Below are positions 17,432 through 25,724 of a stretch of DNA of 62,705 nt, in pieces. Origin of the DNA: an uncultured Saprospiraceae bacterium (GTDB lineage Bacteria; Bacteroidota; Bacteroidia; Chitinophagales; Saprospiraceae); the NCBI GenBank assembly GCA_938015415.1, contig CALLPK010000016.1, positions 1 to 62,705 of the forward strand, written 5' to 3'. Below the pieces are notes generated by a model. That model searched no databases and was not told the DNA's origin. It was given only the letters and a program-made list of their open reading frames with translations. Positions within the stretch are counted from its first letter, which is position 1. Each line of letters starts with the position of its first letter. The position numbers were made by a program, and so were the translations under genes.

Positions 17432-17595
17432 ATAAATGTTAGTACAACATAGATAGGGGAAATCACAGAGAATACAAACTTTTTTTTTTGAATAAGTTAA
17501 TACAGTAAATTACCTGTAGGTACATTTAATTTTAACCAAATCGACTTACTCCCTTTAACTGAGCAGAAAATTAGAACTATAAGTAAAGCATCTAA

Positions 17596-18621
17596 CTAAG
17601 ATTCGTTAGACTCAATTCGGTGGGCCATCCGCTGAATAGCCTCAATGATGGCTTCTAGAGCTGGTGGGTAATCTACGTATTGTACCTTGTGACGATCCTT
17701 TCCCCAAATACTCAGGGTAACTACTTTTTTCTTTTTTCCGTAAGCAATCGCCAGACGCAGAGGGATTGGACGGGGCTTTTCCTGTTTCCTTTTTTGGCAA
17801 ATGCTATTATCACAATCGTAGATTCGCTCTAGTTCAAAAAATCCTTTTTTATCTACAAATTCTGCAAAAGCTTCCAACTCTTCCCGTGGTATATCCTTAC
17901 GGATAACATTTAGTCCTTTACTGACGGTTTTAAATTCTTTAATTAAACGACCATCACTTTTGATATGAATATAATCTCTCAATACCGGATCAATACCGCC
18001 ATAGTAGCCACCACCAATCAACTCGATGTTTATGTAGACTCGGTCGTCTTTGTACTTTTTCTGTTTCTTCTTTTTACTTTTCCGTTTTTTTGATTTTCGT
18101 TTAGCAAAACTAAACAGACCTCCATCCTTTTTCTTTTCATCCATCTCCACAATCACATCCGGAAGCTCGTTAGCAGGCTTTATGAAGGGAGCATCTTTAC
18201 TTTCTACCCTGACAAAATGATATTGGTAAGTACCTTTACTATTGGGTTGGGTAAATTCCAAAACCAACCGATTCCGACTCAATTCTGCTACAGCAAATTT
18301 TTTAATATGTTTAAAACTATAGATGAGTTCCCGGTCTTCAATTTTAAATCTCCCCTTGGTCAAGCGGCCATTCAAATATTCCTGGTAAGTATAATTATAT
18401 CGAAAATAGAGATAGTATTCGTAAAAATTTTCTGCTTTGTGAATGGTTGTATTAGATTCCAAATGAATCGCGTAGGTATATTTCCACTTTGATTCCAAAA
18501 GTCGTCGTTCTTCTACTTCCCCAAAACTTCCTCTGGCATTCGGACTACGCCCCTGCTGTGCACGTACCTCCGCACTAAGCAATCCAATAAATAGCAGTAA
18601 TAAAGCCAGGAGTTTTCTCAT
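17596..18621 (-). CDS. Exported protein of unknown function, basic linker
   Basis: A 341-residue protein with a signal peptide (RKLLALLLLFIGLLSAEVRAQ). The frame continues upstream to 18660, but the ATG at 18621 puts the signal peptide at the N terminus. The first half contains alternating strands reminiscent of a lipocalin-like or TonB-adjacent periplasmic domain (KWKYTYAIHLESNTT, YLYFRYNYTY). A Lys-rich stretch (about 180-197) separates it from a second domain with a DGRLIKEFKTV strand and a conserved-looking Cys pair (YDCDNSICQKR). A -7-like TAAATTTG lies on this strand at 18669-18676. I do not recognise the family. Confidence 0.75.
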   Translation of the reverse strand: MRKLLALLLLFIGLLSAEVRAQQGRSPNARGSFGEVEERRLLESKWKYTYAIHLESNTTIHKAENFYEYYLYFRYNYTYQEYLNGRLTKGRFKIEDRELIYSFKHIKKFAVAELSRNRLVLEFTQPNSKGTYQYHFVRVESKDAPFIKPANELPDVIVEMDEKKKDGGLFSFAKRKSKKRKSKKKKQKKYKDDRVYINIELIGGGYYGGIDPVLRDYIHIKSDGRLIKEFKTVSKGLNVIRKDIPREELEAFAEFVDKKGFFELERIYDCDNSICQKRKQEKPRPIPLRLAIAYGKKKKVVTLSIWGKDRHKVQYVDYPPALEAIIEAIQRMAHRIESNES

Positions 18622-18723
18622 TATTATCACGTATCTACAAAAAATTTGAGATTCGATCAAACGAACCTCAAATTTAATATTAGCAAAAATTATACCATTG
18701 CTTGATTTTCACCTGTTAAGATA

Positions 18724-20229
18724 TTAGAATCGATAACCAAGTGTAAATAATACGCTATTACTAGCTAATTGTCGGTCTACTCGCTGTTCAGCGCTATTAT
18801 TCGCCAAATCATAAGGGGAATATACTCCTTCAGCATTACCGCGCACATAAGCCAAATCCAGATATACTCTATCTGCCCGGTAACCTGCGCCCAAACTAAT
18901 ACGGGTGAGCACATCGTCCTCATTCACTCGAGCTGACGCTGACCAGTTATAGCCCGCTCTTACTAAAAAACGTTCAATTTTATACTCAGCTCCCACTCGT
19001 ACATTAACCGCAGATTGAAGTTCATCTTCTATTCCTGCGTTGGTAATATCTCCTCGGTCCGTATCAAAAATACTGTTACCATCTTTGTCCAGATTATAAA
19101 CATTGTTTCCATAATTAACGTACTCTACCTCTGCGGATAATAATCCAAATTTTGGGACAATTAGTCCTCCACTGCCAATAAACCTCCAGGGCGTCCGAAA
19201 TCCATAATCAATCTCTCTAGGTTGAGCCGGCAGACTAAATAGCGACTCTACTACTCCATCAATCGTGGTAGTATACTGAATACTTGTATCATAATAATCT
19301 GTCAATGAATAGAAAGTTGGAGAGTGTACCGCCGCGCCAATTCGCAATTTCGCGGTGGGCCAATAAATTACACCCAATTTCAGATTAATACCAACACCTT
19401 CTGTACTTAACGTATCTGTAAATTGTAAGCTCTCAAAAAATGGAATATTTCCGTCGGGTTGTCCTCCTGGATCAAATTCTTCGTAGGATCTGGATTGTGA
19501 ATAGTTTAAGATTGGAATACCCAAACTCCCGCCAATTAAAAGTTTATTCTGATAATTACCCGCTAAAGAAAGAGACAATTCTTTGATAGACCCCCGACGT
19601 TCAAGACTTTGTGATCTTTCTACTAACCCGTCTGGAACCAGCTCAAAATCAGTATAATAAGTCAGTATTGGATCTCCTGGAATATCATAAATAGCAGTTA
19701 CATCAAACGCAGGTCCAGCCAGATAATCATCTAGCTGCTGAGCAGGAATCCCAACACCATCCAACCCCGTAGCCAATTCCTGAAACTGATCTGCCATGGA
19801 GCCAGTTGATTGTCCTTCAAAGTACATATTTTCATTAAAATTAGCGATTCTGTTGAAGCCAATCGCAAAATTTGAAGTTCGCCATTTTCCTCTAGGCGTT
19901 GAATTTAATACGATCCCTAAATTACTAAAGTTAAAAGAGGTCTTATTATCATCAAAAACTTCATTGCCACGAAGTTGTCCTTCGGTCTTACCAAAATTAA
20001 TGGAGGGAGTAATACTAAATTCTGAACTTCGATAAATAGCCAGACCAGCAGGGTTAACGTTAATTACCGAAAATTCACCACCCAAAGCACTCATCCCACC
20101 ACCAATACCAGCCATACGTGCAGTGCTGGAAGATTGTATTTGACTAAATCGTAAGGCGTCATTAATTGATTGGGCAGATAAGGTAGTTGCTAAACTAAAA
20201 ATTAATAGAATTAAAATATTATATCTCAT
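18724..20229 (-). CDS. OmpP1/FadL/TodX-like outer-membrane beta-barrel protein
   Basis: A 501-residue outer-membrane protein with a signal peptide (RYNILILLIFSLATTLSAQ) and the FadL/OmpP1 N-terminal plug-like pattern: residues STARMAGIGGGMSALGGEFS, then NVNPAGLAIYRSSEFSITPS, which matches the conserved NPA motif of this family. The remainder alternates amphipathic strands and ends in a terminal Phe (LFTLGYRF), typical of barrels inserted by BamA. Such proteins carry hydrophobic compounds across the outer membrane. The frame extends upstream to 20340, but the signal peptide fixes the start at the ATG at 20229. The 20261-20420 repeat-like element lies just upstream. Confidence 0.88.
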   Translation of the reverse strand: MRYNILILLIFSLATTLSAQSINDALRFSQIQSSSTARMAGIGGGMSALGGEFSVINVNPAGLAIYRSSEFSITPSINFGKTEGQLRGNEVFDDNKTSFNFSNLGIVLNSTPRGKWRTSNFAIGFNRIANFNENMYFEGQSTGSMADQFQELATGLDGVGIPAQQLDDYLAGPAFDVTAIYDIPGDPILTYYTDFELVPDGLVERSQSLERRGSIKELSLSLAGNYQNKLLIGGSLGIPILNYSQSRSYEEFDPGGQPDGNIPFFESLQFTDTLSTEGVGINLKLGVIYWPTAKLRIGAAVHSPTFYSLTDYYDTSIQYTTTIDGVVESLFSLPAQPREIDYGFRTPWRFIGSGGLIVPKFGLLSAEVEYVNYGNNVYNLDKDGNSIFDTDRGDITNAGIEDELQSAVNVRVGAEYKIERFLVRAGYNWSASARVNEDDVLTRISLGAGYRADRVYLDLAYVRGNAEGVYSPYDLANNSAEQRVDRQLASNSVLFTLGYRF

Positions 20230-20260
20230 AAAAAGGGGGGTTGTTGTTTTATAGCTTTGC

Positions 20261-20420
20261 AGCTGTTTAAGAATGTTCACAGAAGATGAGGATAAGTGCT
20301 TGATTGTCAAGACGAAACAAATTTTAAGGTTCGTAGCCAAAGCTATGGTGCCGAAAAATTTGTGAAGAATTGGCAGTCAATGACTTAGCCGTAACCATGG
20401 TGCTTCATTTTTAAACAGCC
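20261..20420. repeat. Candidate palindromic/MITE-like element with 14-bp imperfect terminal inverted repeats
   Basis: GCTGTTTAAGAATG at 20262-20275 and CATTTTTAAACAGC at 20406-20419 are inverted repeats matching at 13 of 14 positions. They enclose about 130 bp with a further inner inverted repeat (ACAAATTTT 20317-20325, AAAATTTGT 20355-20363). No coding sequence fits inside. A second partial match (TTCATTTTTAAACA preceded by ATGACTTA) occurs at 52873-52917. No clear target-site duplication is seen. Called from structure only. Confidence 0.45.
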
Positions 20421-20471
20421 TCTTTTATAATAATTTGTTTTCCAATTTGTTCAAAGACTCTCAGCCGCACA

Positions 20472-20505
20472 TAAAAAAAGTGGGTGAAATATTAATCCAC
20501 CCACT
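20472..20505 (-). terminator. Intrinsic terminator of the low-complexity secreted protein gene
   Basis: On the minus strand an 8-bp stem, AGTGGGTG (20505-20498) with CACCCACT (20486-20479), has an 11-nt loop and is followed by seven T. It begins 27 nt past the stop codon at 20532. Confidence 0.85.
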
Positions 20506-20531
20506 CTTTCCGCTTATGCGACACAAAGATA

Positions 20532-21575
20532 TTAGTTACCTCTTCGGCTGCTGGTACTTCTACGGCTGCTGCCAGAAGAAGATCTGCTGCTACTTCGAGA
20601 TGGAGAAGCACTACTACGTGTGCGTGAAGAGTTACTTCGCTTAACACCACTACTACGTCGCTGTGTATTATTACTGCGAGTCGCTCTAGTTCTGCTGCTA
20701 CGAGTAGCATTTTCATTCGCTCTTAGCGTACTGGTACGTGTTCGGTTCGTACGCGTATTTGATCGAGTGGCAGAACTTCTGGTGTTACTACGCTGCGTAG
20801 CAGTTGCTCTGCTATTCGTTCTGGAAGTATTGCCTCGGTTAGATCCAACTCTATTTGTTCTGGATTTAGTTACCGGACGTCTCTGAGTTCCATTTACTCG
20901 GGTATTCCCGTTATTTCGCGTATTGACAACTGTATTTCGGGTATTATTAAAAGTAGCACCACTTCCAGTCCAAGATGGTGGACAATATCCATAACCTCCT
21001 CCACCGAAGGAATTATTAAAGCCACCACCACGGAATCCGTTGTTAAAACCATTGTTGAATCCTCTGTTGAATCCGTTATTGAAACCTCTGTTGAATCCAT
21101 TATTAAATCCATATGGATTGTAAAAATTGTTATAAGGATTACGGAATCGGTTACGGTTACCGATAAAAATCGTTACCCCAGGATTTCCAAAATAAGGATT
21201 AAAAAATGGATTATTAAATCCGTTATTAAAACTAGAGGCGTAGATAGCTCGGCCAGGAACTCCATAAGGATTATAGTAATAAGAATCTACGTAAGCCGGT
21301 GCGTAAAAATCGAATCCAGCGTAGGGACGGTGAAAGCGACGAATGCGCGAAGTGTAGTAGTATTCGTAATCATCATCGTCATAACTAGCAGCATCAAATT
21401 CTTCATCACTCGAATCATCTTGAACATAATCATCGTACGAAGAATTACTGTAATCAGTATACTCTACATCCGTTGAAGGATCAAAGTAAACATCGTCATA
21501 CTGCGCGTTGGCAGAAATACCAAATCCAAAAAGGAAAAGGCTGACTAGAAGGGCTGATATTTTATACATTTTCAT
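20532..21575 (-). CDS. Secreted low-complexity protein: acidic Tyr/Asp region, Asn-Gly-Phe repeats, Arg/Ser/Thr tail
   Basis: A 347-residue protein with a signal peptide (MYKISALLVSLFLFGFGISANA; the first or second Met may start). Three compositional blocks follow. About 25-75 is rich in Asp, Tyr and Ser and strongly acidic. About 105-200 is Asn/Gly/Phe/Tyr-rich with tandem NGFNRGF-type units. About 200-347 is made almost only of Arg, Ser, Thr, Asn and Gly and is very basic. Charge segregation suggests condensation, self-association or matrix/adhesive behaviour outside the cell, but this is inference. Minus-strand overlapping frames in this biased region are not genes. The gene is monocistronic, with a strong terminator 27 nt downstream. 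Confidence 0.8.
   Translation of the reverse strand: MKMYKISALLVSLFLFGFGISANAQYDDVYFDPSTDVEYTDYSNSSYDDYVQDDSSDEEFDAASYDDDDYEYYYTSRIRRFHRPYAGFDFYAPAYVDSYYYNPYGVPGRAIYASSFNNGFNNPFFNPYFGNPGVTIFIGNRNRFRNPYNNFYNPYGFNNGFNRGFNNGFNRGFNNGFNNGFRGGGFNNSFGGGGYGYCPPSWTGSGATFNNTRNTVVNTRNNGNTRVNGTQRRPVTKSRTNRVGSNRGNTSRTNSRATATQRSNTRSSATRSNTRTNRTRTSTLRANENATRSSRTRATRSNNTQRRSSGVKRSNSSRTRSSASPSRSSSRSSSGSSRRSTSSRRGN
21031..21114 (-). repeat. Coding tandem repeats of about 12-15 bp (Asn-Gly-Phe units)
   Basis: Repeating units related to GGATTCAACAATGG (minus strand) encode the successive GFNN/GFNR segments of the low-complexity protein. The nucleotide units are still similar to each other, indicating recent expansion or ongoing length variation. 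Confidence 0.75.
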
Positions 21576-21633
21576 AATAAAGAAGTTTTAATGTAATTAT
21601 GTGACTCTCTTACAAGTTACAGGTACAATTTAT

Positions 21634-21641
21634 TACTTTTG
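21634..21641 (+). promoter_or_regulatory. Possible -7 promoter element upstream of proS
   Basis: TACTTTTG matches the TAnnTTTG -7 consensus of Bacteroidota. No convincing -33 TTG is seen at the usual distance, and the implied leader to the ProRS ATG is about 160 nt, so this is tentative. Confidence 0.35.
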
Positions 21642-21805
21642 TGGCTAATTTTTAGTTAAAAAACCATTAAAGTTGAATTTTTTTTCTTAAAAGTCGGTTA
21701 ACGTCAATTAAACCACCTTAAAAACACTATTTAGACGGTAATAGTTCAGGTAGCGTCACAAATGTAAAATTTAATAATTAGTTAAAATCATAAAAACATA
21801 AATTT

Positions 21806-23272
21806 ATGTCTAAAGTAATTACCAGTCGTACAGAAGATTATTCTGCGTGGTATAATGATATCGTTAGAAAAGCTGGTTTAGCGGATCACTCGGCGGTACG
21901 AGGTTGTATGGTTATAAAACCTGATGGCTTTGGTATCTGGGAGAACATGAAGGCTCAGTTGGATAAAATGTTCAAAGAGACCGGTCATTTAAATGCTTAT
22001 TTCCCATTATTTATCCCTAAGAGTTTTTTAAGTAAGGAAGCAGAACACGTAGAAGGTTTTGCCAAAGAGTGTGCCGTAGTTACCCATCACCGTCTGATGA
22101 ATGATCCGAATGGTAGCGGGGTAATCGTTGATCCTTCCGCTAAATTGGAGGAAGAACTGATCGTCAGGCCTACTTCTGAAACCATTATTTGGAATACTTA
22201 TAAAGACTGGATTAAATCTTACCGCGACTTACCTTTACTCATTAATCAGTGGGCTAATGTAGTTCGTTGGGAAATGAGAACCCGCTTGTTTTTACGAACC
22301 GCAGAATTTCTCTGGCAGGAAGGTCATACCGCCCACGCTACTTCGGGTGAAGCAGTAGCGGAAACGCTTACCATGTTGGACGTCTACGCTAAATTTGCGG
22401 AAGAATATATGGCCATGCCAGTGATCAAAGGAGTTAAATCCGCCAACGAAAGGTTCGCAGGCGCACTGGACACCTATACCATCGAAGCACTGATGCAGGA
22501 TGGCAAAGCATTGCAGGCTGGAACCTCGCATTTTTTGGGGCAAAATTTTGCAAAAGCTTTCGACGTAAAGTATCTCAACGAAAACCAAAAAGAGGAATAC
22601 GTCTGGGCCACCTCCTGGGGTGTTTCTACTCGCTTGATGGGAGGACTGATTATGACCCACTCTGATGACCAGGGACTGATCGTACCGCCAAAATTGGCCA
22701 TGACGCAAGTCGTCATTGTGCCAATTCCAAAACCTGCTGCAGCCATCGACGAAGCCGCAGAAAAAATCATGAAAGAACTGAAAGCGCTCGGAATTTCGGT
22801 CAAATACGATACCGACGCGAAAAAACGTCCTGGTTTTAAATTTGCCGAACACGAACTTAAAGGCGTTCCGGTTCGACTGGGTATTGGTAATCGTGATCTG
22901 GAAAAAGGTCAGGTAGAAGTAGCCCGCCGGGATACGCAGGAAAAATCCAGCCAGCCTTTAGAAGGGATTGCCGAACATATTCGTCAACTTCTGAACGATA
23001 TTCAGGATAATCTATTTAATCGCGCCAAAGCTTATCGCGACTCGCATATCACTTCCGTAGACAATATGGAAGACTTTAAAGCGATTCTCGACGAAAAGGG
23101 CGGTTTCGTACTTGCCCATTGGGATGGTACTACCGAGACGGAAAAGAAGATTAAAGATCTGACCAAAGCAACCCTCCGTTGTATACCACTCGATGCAAAG
23201 GAAGAAGATGGCAAATGTGTGCTGACTGGTAACCCTTCCAGCAAACGAGTATTATTTGCGAGAGCTTACTAA
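21806..23272 (+). CDS. proS: Prolyl-tRNA synthetase
   Basis: A 488-residue class II aminoacyl-tRNA synthetase that charges tRNA-Pro. It is the short, eukaryote/archaeon-like form without the inserted editing domain. Motifs seen include the N-terminal [18 protein letters not shown] segment, motif 2 around [17 protein letters not shown] (R-T-x-E-F-L-W-Q-E), [15 protein letters not shown], and the anticodon-binding domain (about 290-390). It ends with the FARAY terminus of this subtype, whose last Tyr is conserved. Length is normal. It is preceded by about 230 bp of non-coding DNA and followed by a strong terminator, so it is probably transcribed alone. Confidence 0.97.
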   Translation: MSKVITSRTEDYSAWYNDIVRKAGLADHSAVRGCMVIKPDGFGIWENMKAQLDKMFKETGHLNAYFPLFIPKSFLSKEAEHVEGFAKECAVVTHHRLMNDPNGSGVIVDPSAKLEEELIVRPTSETIIWNTYKDWIKSYRDLPLLINQWANVVRWEMRTRLFLRTAEFLWQEGHTAHATSGEAVAETLTMLDVYAKFAEEYMAMPVIKGVKSANERFAGALDTYTIEALMQDGKALQAGTSHFLGQNFAKAFDVKYLNENQKEEYVWATSWGVSTRLMGGLIMTHSDDQGLIVPPKLAMTQVVIVPIPKPAAAIDEAAEKIMKELKALGISVKYDTDAKKRPGFKFAEHELKGVPVRLGIGNRDLEKGQVEVARRDTQEKSSQPLEGIAEHIRQLLNDIQDNLFNRAKAYRDSHITSVDNMEDFKAILDEKGGFVLAHWDGTTETEKKIKDLTKATLRCIPLDAKEEDGKCVLTGNPSSKRVLFARAY

Positions 23273-23297
23273 TTACCTCTGCTTATAAAAAAATCAC

Positions 23298-23336
23298 AGC
23301 TGTGAATGATCTCATCATCATTCACAGCTTTTTTTA
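23298..23336 (+). terminator. Intrinsic terminator after proS
   Basis: A perfect 12-bp stem, AGCTGTGAATGA (23298-23309) with TCATTCACAGCT (23318-23329), has an 8-nt loop and a run of T. Confidence 0.93.
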
Positions 23337-23489
23337 TTCTAAATTTAACCCAATAAGCAGACTTAAAAATAAGCTTAAAATAATATTAATAAAATAATAT
23401 TTGGAATATTTAAACAAATACCCTATATTGTATACATAAAGACATATTTTAAGATCGTTTTATTTACTAACCACTTTAAATGCTCCGCC

Positions 23490-23873
23490 ATGAAGACACA
23501 TCAACGGGAAATCATGATTTATTATAATCCAGAATCTAGTGCCGATCGCCGAACGGTAGCACACGCACATGGCCTTACCCGCCACATTAGAACCTATAAA
23601 TTTGGTCAAACACCTTCAACTCATACCAGTTGGTCGCAGATCATCGGAAAGTTGGATCTGCACCCAAAAGACTTAATGAATAAAGCGCATCCTTATTATC
23701 AGGAACATATCCGTGGCCGGGAATTTAACCGCCAGGGATACTTAAAAATTTTAAGCAATAATCCTGATCTTTTAAAAGCGCCAATCGCTATCAGAGGAGA
23801 TCGTGCAGTACTCTGCACCAGTCCTACAGATATATACAGACTGATACACGGGGTAGCTCCAACAGTCGTGTAA
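23490..23873 (+). CDS. ArsC/Spx-like thioredoxin-fold protein lacking the catalytic cysteine
   Basis: A 127-residue protein with the ArsC-family pattern: an opening MIYYNPESSADRR strand-loop, the middle KLDLHPKDLMNKAHPYYQEH segment, and the C-terminal NPDLLKAPIAIRGDRAVLC block typical of ArsC (nP.Lie.Piv). Canonical arsenate reductases have NPxCSxSR; here the Cys is Ser16 and the second Ser/Arg context is changed, so arsenate reduction is unlikely. It could be a Spx-like adaptor or an inactive relative. The gene is monocistronic, between the proS terminator and its own hairpin at 23990. Confidence 0.75.
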   Translation: MKTHQREIMIYYNPESSADRRTVAHAHGLTRHIRTYKFGQTPSTHTSWSQIIGKLDLHPKDLMNKAHPYYQEHIRGREFNRQGYLKILSNNPDLLKAPIAIRGDRAVLCTSPTDIYRLIHGVAPTVV

Positions 23874-23989
23874 AATACACCCTGTTTTAGTGATTTTACT
23901 CACGGAGTATCCACATCTTTGGTCTCTTTCCGTGCAGACCAGATGATTTATTCCACTTCCAACCAGGAAATAATAATTAAAAGTCTGTC

Positions 23990-24026
23990 AAGCCCCTTAA
24001 ACGGTTTCCGTTTAGGGGGTTTTTAC
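23990..24026 (+). terminator. Intrinsic terminator
   Basis: GCCCCTTAAACGG pairs with CCGTTTAGGGGG around a TTT loop, with one bulged T and then five T. It lies about 120 bp after the ArsC-like gene; no gene is seen between them. Confidence 0.8.
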
Positions 24027-24076
24027 TTAGACAAACAAAATGTTTTATTTTTCTAGGATAAATCAAGCCTTTTTAT

Positions 24077-24084
24077 TACCTTTG
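24077..24084 (+). promoter_or_regulatory. Possible -7 promoter element for the DUF3127 gene
   Basis: TACCTTTG matches the TAnnTTTG consensus; transcription would begin about 70 nt before the ATG at 24164. The -33 region is only T-rich. Confidence 0.4.
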
Positions 24085-24163
24085 TGACGATTACTTTCCT
24101 ATCTTATTTCTAATAATTAAGAGTAAGGAAAACCACTTTTTATCAATTCAAAAAACAACTATT

Positions 24164-24547
24164 ATGGCATTTGACGTTGAAGGTCGTCTGTACAAAAAAT
24201 TTGAAACTACTCAGGTTACCGAAAAATTTAAGAAAAGAGAATTTGTGCTGGAAATTGAAGATGGCGCTTACACTCAGATGGTTAAAATGCAGCTGACGCA
24301 AAATAACTGTGAGAAACTGGATCCGTTCGAAGTGGATGATCAACTCAAGGTTACCTTTTCACTCCGTGGTCGAGAATATACTAAAGAAGGAAAGACTTCT
24401 TACTTTACTAATCTGGACGCGTGGAGAATTGAAAAAGCAGGCGGACAAGCTAACAATGGTGCCCCTAGTGCCAGCATTGATTCTTTCCCTTCCGTAGCCG
24501 ACGAGCCAGCTAATACAGGAGGTGTCGATGATGATCTGCCGTTTTAA
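24164..24547 (+). CDS. DUF3127 protein with SSB-like acidic C-terminal tip
   Basis: A 127-residue protein whose first 95 residues match DUF3127, a Bacteroidota family predicted to form an OB-like fold: FDVEGRLYKKFETTQV, KREFVLEIEDGAYTQMVKMQ, LKVTFSLRGREY, FTNLDAWRIEK. A flexible Ala/Gly/Pro/Asn linker (about 95-118) leads to the last residues DDDLPF. This end closely resembles the DDDIPF tip by which single-stranded DNA-binding protein recruits replication and repair partners, and supports a nucleic-acid function (inference). A strong hairpin terminator follows, so the gene is monocistronic. Confidence 0.9.
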   Translation: MAFDVEGRLYKKFETTQVTEKFKKREFVLEIEDGAYTQMVKMQLTQNNCEKLDPFEVDDQLKVTFSLRGREYTKEGKTSYFTNLDAWRIEKAGGQANNGAPSASIDSFPSVADEPANTGGVDDDLPF

Positions 24548-24586
24548 CAATGTGTTTTAACGCTATCTTAATTAAACTGCTATACC

Positions 24587-24625
24587 AACAGACCCAAAAT
24601 AATTGTATTTTGGGTCTGTTCTATT
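24587..24625 (+). terminator. Intrinsic terminator after the DUF3127 gene
   Basis: A perfect 14-bp stem, AACAGACCCAAAAT (24587-24600) with ATTTTGGGTCTGTT (24607-24620), has a 6-nt loop and a T-rich tail. It separates the DUF3127 gene from the next gene, so the ORF start at 24550 upstream of it is unlikely. Confidence 0.92.
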
Positions 24626-24651
24626 TACTAGTCTTGTTATTTAAAAGCTAT

Positions 24652-25224
24652 ATGCGTTATCTGATTCTAATTACTACCCTACTCTTTTTGAGCACTTTCC
24701 TTTCTGCTCAGCAATGGCTCACCGGAATCGAAACCACATGGACGGATTCGTTCGTGGAGTGGAGACTCTACACGGAAAGTGAATCCGATGAGGAAGCAGA
24801 AGAACTAGAGGCTTCTGGCGAACTTGAACTCCGCTGGAAAAATCAAGATAACTGGACCGAATGGGATTTTGAGATTGGAGAAGAACGAGGTCAGATTGCA
24901 CAGGTTTCACGTAATCGACCCAATCAATGGGAGGCTCGCAGTGATGGTGGCCTGGTAACCATGCGCCCCCGGTGGCCTAATGATCTCACCGAGTGGAAAA
25001 TTACTGGCGGCAATACTTCTTTCGTTTTTAAAAGTAAATGGCGCAACAATCTTGACGAGTGGATTTTAGTCGATGATCGTTACGGCCATTTTTCTTTACA
25101 AACTGCCTGGGAACGTGATCCCAGACAATGGAATATTTACGATGAACTCGATGAGGAAGTTCCCCTCAACGTGAAAATGGCGATGGTATTTATCGCTACT
25201 TTTTATAGCTCTCCTAAAATCTGA
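24652..25224 (+). CDS. Exported Trp-rich protein of unknown function
   Basis: A 190-residue protein with a signal peptide (RYLILITTLLFLSTFLSAQ). The frame is open from 24550, but that stretch contains a terminator and no signal, so the ATG at 24652 is chosen. The mature part is very Trp- and Glu-rich, with recurring units of the form W..x-EW..x(5-8) (TEWDFEIGEE, NQWEARSDGG, TEWKITGG, DEWILVDDRYG, RQWNIYDEL), suggesting a repeated beta-hairpin or sheet. I do not recognise a family. Its last 22 nt overlap the 3' end of the convergent peroxiredoxin gene. Confidence 0.72.
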   Translation: MRYLILITTLLFLSTFLSAQQWLTGIETTWTDSFVEWRLYTESESDEEAEELEASGELELRWKNQDNWTEWDFEIGEERGQIAQVSRNRPNQWEARSDGGLVTMRPRWPNDLTEWKITGGNTSFVFKSKWRNNLDEWILVDDRYGHFSLQTAWERDPRQWNIYDELDEEVPLNVKMAMVFIATFYSSPKI

Positions 25225-25661
25225 TCTGCGTGTTGCTTGGCTTTCACCTTCTGAATGACCTGCTCAATTTTTCCTTTTTCGTCAATGACAAAAGTGGTAC
25301 GGTGTAACCCATCAAAAGTCTTTCCCATAAATTTTTTAGGTCCCCAAATTCCGTAAGCTTCAATTACCTCCCGATCAGTATCGGCAAGTAAAGGAAAAGG
25401 TAATTCGTGTTTAGCAATAAAATTTTGGTGTTTTTTTTCCGAGTCTGGACTAACCCCAAGGAGCTCGTAGCCTTTTTTCTTTAGGTCTCCGTAAGCATCC
25501 CGAAGATTGCAGGCTTCTACCGTGCAGGTAGGAGTATTATCTTTTGGGTAAAAAAATAGAATTAGCTTTTTACCTTTATAATCTTTTAAGGCAACACTTT
25601 CTCCTTTCTCATTCACACTCGTAAAGTCCGGGGCCTTATCGCCCGGCTGTAGATTTGTCAT
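25203..25661 (-). CDS. bcp: Thioredoxin-dependent thiol peroxidase (BCP/PrxQ type peroxiredoxin)
   Basis: A 152-residue peroxiredoxin that reduces hydrogen peroxide and organic hydroperoxides with thioredoxin. The peroxidatic Cys is C46 and the resolving Cys C51, five residues later, in TCTVEACNLRD, the arrangement diagnostic of atypical two-Cys BCP/PrxQ enzymes. The FFYPKDNTPTCT motif and the RTTFVIDEKG strand are intact and the length is normal. The gene is convergent with, and overlaps by 22 nt, the Trp-rich secreted protein gene. Confidence 0.94.
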   Translation of the reverse strand: MTNLQPGDKAPDFTSVNEKGESVALKDYKGKKLILFFYPKDNTPTCTVEACNLRDAYGDLKKKGYELLGVSPDSEKKHQNFIAKHELPFPLLADTDREVIEAYGIWGPKKFMGKTFDGLHRTTFVIDEKGKIEQVIQKVKAKQHADQILGEL

Positions 25662-25724
25662 AATAATTGATTTGTTTAGAAATCAAATAGAATCTACGCT
25701 AAATAGTTCAAAAAAAGTCCAACT

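Noticed and set aside
20492-21112. Frames on both strands in the 20532-21575 region
   Set aside because: Leu/Val/Ala-rich shadows of a biased Arg/Ser/Asn coding sequence; the minus-strand gene has a signal peptide, terminator and repeat structure.
21031-21114. Regularly spaced repeats resembling a small CRISPR
   Set aside because: Units are 12-15 bp, tandem without unique spacers, and encode in-frame protein repeats.
24550-24651. N-terminal extension of the Trp-rich protein
   Set aside because: It contains the terminator of the DUF3127 gene and lacks a signal; the ATG at 24652 starts a clear signal peptide.
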